Shown here in pieces: positions 55,085 through 64,000 of a stretch of 64,000 nt of DNA. The translations under genes were made by a program, and so were the position numbers. Source of the DNA: Mucor racemosus. Lineage: Eukaryota; Mucoromycota; Mucoromycetes; Mucorales; Mucoraceae. The DNA is taken from positions 372,001 to 436,000 of the forward strand of contig JAPEHQ010000007.1 of assembly GCA_027405735.1 (NCBI GenBank). The letters run 5' to 3'. Position 1 is the first letter of the stretch. Every line of letters begins with the position of its first letter. Under the pieces are notes generated by a model. That model saw only the letters and a program-made list of their open reading frames with translations, was not told where the DNA came from and did not search any database.

Positions 55085-57728
55085 TAAGAATAGCGATCCA
55101 ATAAGCTAGAATTTCAGTAGGCTTCCCATCACTGAAGAGGCCTCCTTTAAGAGCAGAATAATCACTAATTACTGTAAAATGAGCACCTAAAAGATATGAA
55201 CGAAGTTGTTTAACGGCTCAGACTACTAGTGCTAAACATTTTAATTTGGATACAGCATAGTTCTTATTATCAGCTTTGAGTGAACGGCTCATATATTAAA
55301 ATGGCTTACTCTTGCTTTGTGTCAGGAGATAATTGAGAGAGAACACATCTTAAACCAGAATGTGAGGCATCACAAAGCAAAATAAAGGGTCTGTTAAGTC
55401 TGCTTGAGCCAAAACAGGTGAGGTAGTCAAAGTATTTTGGGATGTTTCGAAAGTATGTTAAGCTTCTGCAGTCCGAATGCCAGGTGATTTCTTTTTTGTA
55501 AGAATATATAATGGTCTAGCATTTGCAGCAAAATGAGGGGTGTTTGAGTTGGAGGGAACTATCATAGGATTTCCTTGATTAAGCACCACATTAGTTGAGT
55601 CATTATTTGATTCAACATGTAAATAGACCATGTCATTTTTATTTTAAAGAACCTGGGAAAGGTCTTGTATTTCGTTTCGATAATTCATAATTTTTTTTTC
55701 ATTTTCTTCAGAATCAGTTCTTTATACTCAGCGCGTAATTCTTGTTGTATTTCATCGCATATCGGCTTAAAGCATTGGTAGGTACTTTTCGTTGATAGTA
55801 GTTGTTGCGGGTTAGATTCTCTCTCGATAATAATAAGCATTTTAGCTGACTTCTTTCGGTATTCAACAGATAAACTTATCAAGGTGAAATCAATTATTCG
55901 AGCTTTTGCTTTTTGTAACCAATTATTTCTAACAATTAATGACATTGGATTTGCCTCAAGAACTTTTACATTAATTGGGATAGTGGATAGTGACATTTCC
56001 AACTTTAATAGCTACATCATAGATGAGACCTAAAAAAGAAGCTGTTATATTAGAATACATTATACAGCAAATAGTTCAAGAAAGAGAAAAACTACAATTA
56101 CTACAACTCTACTAACATTTAGCCGTTACTAATAAATGTTAGATTAGATCTATACATTCAGGAATACTAATTACATTATAGTAGATATGACCCATCATCC
56201 TGAACCATATCTATGAAAGTAGCCCTTACCTAGTCCTAAGCTACCCTTACCACAATCCACAACATATATAAATACTTGTTCAATTTATACCATAAAATGT
56301 ATCTTTTTTAAGTTAAATGATTTATTATATACTTGGTTATGACACATCAGAAGCGACAATATTGCTATCTCCAAGCGTAAAAACGACGTTAGAGGAGGGA
56401 GTCGATTTCTAAGCCAAGCAATTCTTTTGTGTTACGATTCATGATACATTTACAGGTACCACAATCAATGGATTTGTTGTCTATTATTACTTCGGCACGA
56501 GTAGTAGTATATAAATCCTCTTCATTGTTTATTACTACATTGAGATTAGCAAGATAAAATCCGGTTTTTGTCGGTTCAATCATGTATGATTTTATCTTAT
56601 TTTTTGTTAATTCTCGACACATTTGCGGACTGATTTGTAGAAGTTGTCCAATGGTAATATCTGCTTTCCGATTCATCACATTTTTGGTAAGATTATATTT
56701 TGAGGTTTTAATTCTTCCTTGTATTGTGTTTCGAATTCGCTTATTAATCACTTGATTGTATCATTTCTTGATCTTTTGGTTGACTGCTTTGTATTTAATT
56801 CTTTGGTTGAGCTTGTTCAAGTATAATTTTCTCCTTAATGTCGGGAAATTCAGATAATTTGGGGTCAACAATAATGTTTTGAGTAGTTTTTCTGGCTGTT
56901 GCTTTTGTGTTTTTAGGTCTTTCTGAACCTTTTCGTAAAATTTTCTTTTTATATGGCCGATGTGGTTCAATATTTGTAGTTTTGGGATGTACTGCTGGCA
57001 ACAGTAACTTGAGTTTGGATATTGTTGTAGAGGTCGGTTGCCCAAAACCAGCCGACCCTCCTCCTAGTTTTTTTAACCATTTGGGTCTTCTTGTTCGTAA
57101 TATCGGCAATATTGTTGATCTTCATAATACGTAATTTGTTGTTAATTTCCATCAAGATTAACAGAAGGAGGACCATTATTGTCAAAGTTTGAAGATGGAA
57201 GACAATTATTATTATAACCCCTGCTGTTACCATAGTTACGATTATAGTTGTTATCATCATTATAGTTGCCTCGGTTATTGTTATAATTATTGCCGTTGTT
57301 ATTGCTGCCGTTTTTACCATTATAGTTATTGCAATTGTTATTACCATTTTGATTGTTGTTGTTTTCATAATATAAACCGTTGTTATAGCCATTTTTGTTG
57401 TTCTTGTAATATCTACTACAGCCAAAATTCTGATTATAATCACATCCTTGTTTTCTTTTGCTTTATTTTGACAACCTTTCTTCGATTATATCTTTCATTA
57501 GCCTTTTGATGGTAACAACATCAAGAGTAGGGGCGGTGGCAATTAAGTCAGGAACAGGAGCAATTAAAGAAACAGAAGCAACAGTAGGTTCAACAGTAGC
57601 AATCTTGCCTGCATGGTTAATTTACAATACCGTTAAGCGAGTTTTAGATGTTCTCCTTGTTTCAGCACCATTCATTATACAATGCTTGAAGTATTCTGAT
57701 AGCATTGTTGCATCTACAAGTCTGTAAT
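55085..57728 (-). mobile_element. Degenerate Ty3/gypsy retrotransposon remnant in the palindrome loop
   Basis: From 57728 leftward on the minus strand: a Gag C-terminal part (LVDATMLSEYFKHC, TIKRLMKDIIEERL), then an Asn-rich low-complexity tail (57130-57460) and a basic spacer (frame 57109-56795). The protease region is split between 56751-56345 (ADITIGQLLQISPQMCRELT, IDCGTCKCIMNRNTKEL) and 56035-55685 (TIPINVKVLEANPMSLIV, NNWLQKAKARI). RNase H is at about 55480-55090 (FILLCDASHSGLRCVLSQLS, KADNKNYAVSKLKCLALVV, LRSYLLGAHFTVISDYSALK). The RT palm motif was not seen, the protease catalytic DSG/DTG reads DCG, and several stops occur. It is dead. Confidence 0.85.
56036..56345 (-). mobile_element. 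Insertion of about 310 bp inside the Ty3 protease region
   Basis: Protease coding runs NVVFTLGDSNIVASD up to about 56346 and resumes GLIYDVAIKVG at about 56035. The sequence between is non-coding and starts tgtcataacc on the minus strand, with a TATA-like atataaata and an internal inverted motif around the word taacatttagccgttactaa. It may be a solo LTR or other short element; a target duplication was not confirmed. It also begins GT and ends TTTTTTAG, so an intron-like reading cannot be excluded. Confidence 0.5.
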
Positions 57729-57734
57729 CTGTGT

Positions 57735-57905
57735 ACATCCCTTAGTTAAGATTATAACACAGTTTGATATGATAAGCTCTACTACATTATTACGTATTAA
57801 ATTATAAAGCTCAGTTTATACTGTATATATTAAGGAATGTGGAACTAGTGTGTGTCATCTAAACTTGATTGGGTATATATATATATATATATATACTCGC
57901 TTTAA
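57735..57905 (+). repeat. LTR-like repeat abutting the Gag remnant
   Basis: Shares agtttgatat, ggaactagtgtgtgtcatct and aaacttgattgggtatat with 7500-7690 in the opposite orientation. It ends in a (TA)n run. Gag coding stops at its edge, so the 5' part of Gag was lost or replaced here. Confidence 0.5.
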
Positions 57906-57944
57906 ATTAAATGTCTTTTACACGGTTTGTTATTTTGCATTTAT

Positions 57945-58055
57945 TTGAACAAAATGTAAACAAACGCTTCATGTTGAAGTTTGCGTAACATGCAGTTCAA
58001 ATTTTGGAGGTCTTTTAAAGATACACATCATTTTTTATAAGCATGTTTTAGATAC
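57945..58055 (+). repeat. Repeat A fragment next to repeat B
   Basis: cagttcaaattttggaggtc and aagatacacatcattttt match the proximal part of repeat A (62545-62610). It is cut directly where repeat B begins at about 58060. Confidence 0.65.
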
Positions 58056-58059
58056 AGTA

Positions 58060-59140
58060 GTACATAATGATGTTTGATTTTAATTAGAATGCGGTTAAAT
58101 GAAAATATCAGTCTCTAATATTGTAGGCTGCTACCTACTATATTAAAAATATTAGTCCCTTATGTTAGCATGCGTATTCAAATAAAAGAAAAGAAAACCG
58201 GCTTGATAGTCTGATATGTCTTATCAGATGGTAAATATATCCTTGGAATATGAAAACAAAAAAAGAGAAACAACGCACGTAGAAAAGAATTTTCAAGGCT
58301 TTGCATTATTTAGCGCAATTAAAACCCTGCTAAGTTGCAATGCAAAAGCAGCATTACAGCGCCAGAATCATAAAATGAACAAAATAGGCAATATCTGTTT
58401 ATCTGTTATCATAGAAACATTCATTTTTCTACCAGAAAAACCGTCTGTCATGTTATACATTCATTAAAAAATTGCAAAAGCGAGCCCCGCAAAGCCACGC
58501 CGTAACTGAACATAGCAAGATCGAGCGCCTAACTCTCTTATATTATGGTATAATATATCTAAATTTTAAATAAAAATGCTTTTTTTTTAGCTTTTATTGT
58601 ATTTAACCACGTATGGTCTGAAAATTCAGATTTTGTAGCGGACATTTTCGGGGCTCATTTTATCCTTACCAACACTCATGATTTTGATCAAAAAATAGAA
58701 AAATCAAATTTTTATACCAAAATCGACGTTTAAATGTACTACATTATGAGAGAAAATTGTAGCCATGACTAATACACATTTTATAAAAGCTTAATATTGA
58801 ATGTTAAGTAATGAAACTTAGCATTTTTGGCCTAAAAACTGATTTTTGATTAAAGGATTTTCATGTAATATTCCGCAATATAAATGTTTGTTATTTTTTA
58901 TTGAGCAGATAGAGCGCTAAACTCTGTATATGTGTATATTTTTTGTTTTTATAATGGGTAGTATAATTAACTCTAGATTTGCAAAAACAGAAAAAAAAAA
59001 TTAAAAAATGTCAAAATTGATGATCTGGACAAGAATAATTTTCTAAATTAATATTCCGATTATAAGCCTTGTAAGTCTTAAAAATAAGAGATTTTATAAT
59101 ACTGGAAAACTTTTTCAAAAATTTACATTGCTGTACCCAT
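58060..59140 (+). repeat. Repeat B, copy in right arm (LINE-free site)
   Basis: Truncated at its 5' side. Around 58995-59020 it carries the uninterrupted sequence into which the LINE inserted in the 21-28 kb copy, with one copy of aaaaatgtcaaaa. Confidence 0.82.
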
Positions 59141-59267
59141 TTGATTCAAGCTTATTACTGTAAATCTTTATACATGCTAATATTGTATGGTAGTTGATTT
59201 GATGATAATATAGTCTTACTTGATAATTATTGCGTTGGAGGTGATTTACATCGAGTTTTATTCTTAC

Positions 59268-59489
59268 CTCTCCAATATCATAAATATAAACATGGCCATC
59301 ACTGGAACCTATTGCCGTTTTTTCACCCTCTTTTTCCCAAGCCAATTTATTCAATGCTTTACCAGAACCAACTTCAGTACTTACAAATGGTTCCTCGGTA
59401 TTTGTATTCAAATTCCATAAATTAAATTGACTCGTTCCATCTACAATAGTATCAAACATATCATTAGCTCGCCTTATGATAAATGTCAA
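59268..59489 (-). pseudogene. Captured exon of cytoplasmic dynein intermediate chain (right arm)
   Basis: Identical mirror copy of 53139-53360, with the same GT donor after DIGE. Both copies lack the rest of the gene, so this is fragment duplication with the arm, not two genes. Confidence 0.8.
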
Positions 59490-60488
59490 CCTAAAATCAG
59501 AAACATCCCATCGTCATTGTTATAAGCTATGAAAAGCTTGATTTTTAATAATACAGCAATTAAATAAAGCACAAGATGATACTAATAGCACATGGTGAGT
59601 ATTTAACATCTAAGTAAGTTTGATGAAGTATGCTTTTAAACCCTTTTGAAAATACTGAGGCAAATACAACATCTTGGTCCCGTAATTTCCATCCATCAAA
59701 ATGTTGCGATTTCCACTACACAATGAATACACGTTTTATCAACCTTGTTGACCTCGATGTACATTGTTGGGTATCAGTTCTTTACAAGTTGTATTTTCTC
59801 TGATTCATTAATAGTCTGTCATATTGAACGATGATTTGTAGTAGTAGTATTGCCAAAAAAAAAGAAATGAATGCTTCAAGAGTTTTCTGCATATGAAATT
59901 ATGCGATTTAGTAGCAACGATTCCACTTAACTATGCTTTTTGAATCTATTATTGATGTTAATTAGAGTAATTCGTACTCTCATTCAAAAGTAAGCTTTGC
60001 TTTATACATTTACACTCACCCATTCAATAAATGACATTGCATTTATTATCCGTTATATGAATTCACCAACCTTATTCTGATTCGATACATTTGACAGTTA
60101 AAGGCCTAAATTACACTTGAGCCACCAGGTATTCCGACAAAGAAAATCTCGTACAACAGGTCGACAAAGCATCATGATTTGGATTATTTTTTTGTGTTCA
60201 TAGATCTATCGGAGCTCTCCCACACATTCATACATCTCTGCATGAACCATATTTCTATCTTCTGTTCAATTTAACGGAAATACAGTACATTGTACGTCAA
60301 CGTCGTACTTGATAAAACGCCTTACTTTATTGCGTCGTGTCAACACAATTAATTTAATGCTAGTTTAGAATCAGCGGTTGAATCAGATAAATTTGAGATT
60401 AGACGACCCCTTTTAATAGTATTAATTGCATACCATGAGCTATAATAATGAACAGTTATTATAGATATGCCAATCAAGGATGGTGAGT

Positions 60489-61123
60489 TAACTCTAATAG
60501 ACGAAAGAGTCGATTAGCAGTATAAACGAAATATTAAAGTCAAATATCGCAATTGAATGAGCAAGAGATGATAAATCATGTAAATTAGCATAATTGAATT
60601 GTTTTAAGCGTTTTAAACTGAATGCGCCTTTACGTTTGCCTATAAAAATTGATTTGTTAATAAAATCAATCAACAAGCTAATAAGTAATGATTATGATGT
60701 ACCTTTGATAGCTGGTAATGGTATACAAGTATACAAGACAACATCTTGTTTTCCTCTTCTTGGCTGTTGGTCATTAAACGGAAACAAATGTTTTTTAGAA
60801 AGTAAATAGATTAGCGAGAGTTTATTCATTTACTTATTCAAATCAAGTCAATGCTTTACATACTTTTATAATCACCAATTTTTTCCTAGGTGGATATCGA
60901 CTTTAGACCAAAAAAGCATTGCTTATAACGTAGATAATGATGGAACAAAATGACTAAGTCTTGGATGCTTCTTTTGTTCGAGAAAAATATTATAACGCGC
61001 CCTAGCATTAACAGCTAATAGTTTATTTCCAAATAAACAATAGGAAGAACATGTACTTGTATCTGCTACTGGATATCAGTTTATAAAAAATAAAATTGAT
61101 CTTTTTTGTTGTAGTTTTAGACA
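60489..61123. other. Coding-like fragments in the right arm
   Basis: Mirror of 51505-52139: frame 60594-60809 (+) and the FLEQKKHPRLSHFVPSL frame (-). Unrecognised. Confidence 0.35.
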
Positions 61124-62269
61124 TAAATAAAAGAGTGGAGAAGAAGAAAGAAAAGTAATTCTAAATCAGTTAATTTTGTGTGTTACAAACAGAAATGTAC
61201 AAAGGCATAAATACTTTTAGTGTTGCCAAACAGCAGGTTGTTGTCATTGTTCCCATTTGGTATTCGAAAGAAGAACATGGGCAGAACCCTTTCAAATTGA
61301 TATATCTCGTCAATAAGGCAATTATGTTAAATCAGAGTAACTCAAATATGCTTTAAATCATTCAAATTATTTTCTTAATGAATTATATTATGATTGATAT
61401 ATTTTAGTAAATTGACTAAAAAACCTTGATCTCATTGCTCTGCTCATCTGGACTGCCTGATGTGCACATTTTTTTTTATTTTGCCCATCTGCGCAGATCA
61501 TTATGCCCATAGGAATCATAGTTCGACTGTAGTGATTGACAATCTCAGTTGTCAAAAGCCAATTTAAGAGCCGTTCTTGACCAGGTAAATTAAGAAATCA
61601 ACAACCCCCAACAATATATTCAAAATTACGGAATAACAAACATTCGACAAAACAACTGCCAGATAAATATCGATAACCAAATAATGTAAATAAAGTAGGA
61701 ATAGATTTTTATTGTACATTATCCATAATTTAATAAAGAAAATTTAAACAGTATCTCTTTTAAAGCCGTTTTTTTATAAAATTTGCTCCTCTTCACTACT
61801 GCACGCAGTAAACTATAGATGCACTTCAGCGATGCTTTTCTCGACATACAGTAGTTTACAACAGGTTCCCTTTAAAATCAGCATGTCAAAGAGATGCCCC
61901 TACTTTTATGTAAAATTGGAAATCATTAGGATTGAAATTCGCTGATATAGGGTTTTTGTTGTAGATTTTTAACGGTTATAAAATATAAATGTAGATTTCA
62001 AGTTTCAGATAATTTTTAAATGTTTTCGAATGTTTTTGTCCAATATTCATGGGTCGAATCATGTAAAATCTTTAAAGAAGATGTATCTTCACCCTATAGG
62101 CCATTGATATCTCTCAGAAAATAGAGATGTTCATTCCAGGATATAAGTGTACTGGCCAAAAATTGACCAAAACTGACCAAGATTTACTTAGAATTGGTTA
62201 TAAAAAATTGACCACCTAAATTAAGGTATTAAATTTTTATATATACAAGATAGTTCCAACGCTAAGCTA

Positions 62270-63396
62270 CTTTGCATTTTTTCTTTCAGCAAAAAATATT
62301 GATTTTTTGTCGAGATAATCAAAATAATAGTTTGTATTACAGCTTAACCCTATGATAACTGGGTTTTAAAATTGATTCGACAAATCGACCAGAAAATGAT
62401 CAAAAAAAACAAAAATGCTTAATGGCTCATGAACTGCAAAGTAAATTGAGATAGGGTATTAAATAGTTCTTGTAGAGTTTTAAAGTCTGCATCCGTTGAA
62501 ATAAAGCTTGGACAAATGTTTGACATTAGATTTTGCATAAAATGCAATTGAAATTTTGGAGGTTTTTTGAAGATACACATCACTTTGTATAAGCATATTT
62601 ATAATATAAGTAATGGATATGATGTAATGCAAAATTATCTATCGATCTAGCTATTACTGAACCTTCTAGCTGTATTTTTCGTAGAGGAAACAAGATTTTT
62701 GCCCAATTTTTTTTGAAATCCAGGATTTGGGATGAGGGTATATAAGGGAAAAATTGATGCTAAAAGCGAGAGTACCTCTTTTTACACGTTTTTGAAGATA
62801 TCTCCACGAAAAATCAATATTTTGAGAAAAAATAAATTGGGTCCGAGAGAGCTCAACGTGGTTGATGACATGAGTGTAAAGAAAATATTGCTCAATTTAA
62901 CGGATATTTTGAAATCTGCTGCAAAAAGGTCAAAAAAAAAACAAAAAAAAAATAAAAGTGCTCAGAATTTTTTTATACTTTTATATATTATAGAGCGCTT
63001 TAAAACAAGTAAGTTTTATTATTAAAAAGTGTTAGTATAGCTTAATTTTTGTAGAGATATGAAGCCTCAAAGTTTTCAATTTTTATCAGTGAAATACGCG
63101 TAAGAAATCTGAAACCTTAGCACTGAAAAATTAATAACGCCTGCAAAAAGTAGGATATTTTTGAATACTTGTTTTTGGATTAAAGTTGGGCATCTCAGGT
63201 ACATTGACATATAATTTTTTCTTGGTGTTATTTAGTCAAACAAAAAATTGAGGAGGAATAAAAAGTGAGACCTAGTTTTTCAAGGAAAAATCAGAGAATT
63301 CCATGTGTTTTTGAGTCTTTTGCGAGATATAAAATAATTTCGGGAGCAGGTAGCATAATATGACCAATTCATATCTATTTTGCAATGCCTAAGGGC
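62270..63396 (+). repeat. Dispersed repeat A, copy 5 (right arm)
   Basis: Collinear with 10780-11890; frame 62732-63025 is the same protein as in the left arm. Its distal 30-40 bp are missing compared with the other copies, marking the palindrome edge. Confidence 0.82.
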
Positions 63397-64000
63397 AAAA
63401 ATAAAATATTATGATTCAGTATTTTAGAAGAAAAATAGCAGGGGGTTTAAATTTTTGGTAGCAGCTTTGATGTTCTGTTAGTGTGTTTTTGAAAAGTAAA
63501 GTTTAGTTAGATTCAGCATTTGTTACACTTAATGTGTAATGGCAGATCCAAAAGGGTATTTTTTGTGTACTAATTTATGTCAACCGAAAAGTACGGATAG
63601 ATTTTGCATATATCGAAATCAATAGATATAGCCCAAATTATACTTTAATATGTTAATTTATAGATTGGAGATCGCATAAATGGTTGATATATTTCTTCAA
63701 GAAAAAGAGTTGACCCAAGACCAGAAACTTCTCGAACGTTTTGATTTGCGTTAGGAAAATACATGAAAACTATTACTTTACTTTAAGCGACAATTTTTAA
63801 ACTTCTCTTTTTAGCAAAAGCTACCAGTATTTGATCATCATACATAAGCAATTAACTACGTACCTTTTTTTTATCGCATGTTCTCAAGTGTGACGCTATT
63901 AATATATATATTTCCAAATGATATATATACCAAGCAATCATTACAGACCCCAAGACCAATGATTTAAAATGATATCTTAATGTCAGGTACATACGATAAA
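63397..64000. other. Right flank, nothing recognised
   Basis: AT-rich DNA without a supported ORF or RNA gene. Confidence 0.4.

Larger units (their letters stand above)
58060..63396. repeat. Right arm of giant inverted repeat
   Basis: Mirror of 49232-54570. The outer edge lies in repeat A: homology stops just after gcaatgcctaagg near 63390, while the left-arm copy continues as genuine repeat A. The inner edge is the repeat A/B junction at about 58060. Confidence 0.93.

Noticed and set aside
1..64000. CRISPR arrays, prokaryotic operons or ribosome binding sites
   Set aside because: The window is eukaryotic (spliced genes, nucleoporin, Mediator, CLIP); no direct-repeat/spacer arrays were seen.

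Overview
The window looks like a chromosome segment of an early-diverging fungus, most likely a Mucorales species (Mucor/Parasitella/Rhizopus-like). The reasons are short GT-AG introns of about 45-90 nt (one of 300 nt), very AT-rich spacers, CT-rich tracts in front of start codons, an L1-type LINE and an asparagine-rich Ty3 Gag. The assignment is inference; no species-level marker was read.

Layout. 1-4.4 kb: TPR protein (cut by the left edge), Nsp1/Nup62 nucleoporin, small copper-fist protein, Mediator subunit Med9. 4.4-14.5 kb: gene-poor, with dispersed repeat A, a Tc1/mariner fragment, a GCTTG/GCTCG-rich block and two decayed spliced genes. 14.6-18.3 kb: two paralogous secreted, probably surface-anchored proteins of unknown function, with an alpha/beta hydrolase between them. 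18.3-29 kb: a pseudogene, then repeat B split by a LINE with both ORFs open and a 13-bp target-site duplication. 29-48.3 kb: gene-dense block with a coiled-coil hypothetical protein, ribosomal protein uS3, an Edc1/PNRC-type decapping activator, a CLIP-170/Tip1-like CAP-Gly protein, an ADF-H plus PH protein, a NIPA-type Mg transporter and a Treslin/Sld3-like replication initiator. 48.3-64 kb: a giant inverted repeat (arms about 5.3 kb, loop about 3.5 kb). Arm positions pair as x and 112628-x. The loop holds a broken Ty3/gypsy element, and each arm carries an exon-sized piece of a dynein intermediate chain gene.

The housekeeping genes are not an operon-like set: they serve nuclear pores, transcription, translation, mRNA decapping, microtubule plus ends, actin and replication origin firing. 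Exon boundaries were placed by hand from GT/AG sites and reading-frame continuity; summed exon lengths give whole codons for uS3, the Edc1-like protein, CLIP, ADF-H/PH, NIPA and Treslin.

The most unusual material is the nested repeat landscape: LINE inside repeat B, and repeat A, repeat B and a host exon inside the arms of a giant palindrome. A pericentromeric setting is possible, because L1-like elements mark Mucor pericentromeres, but that is a hypothesis.
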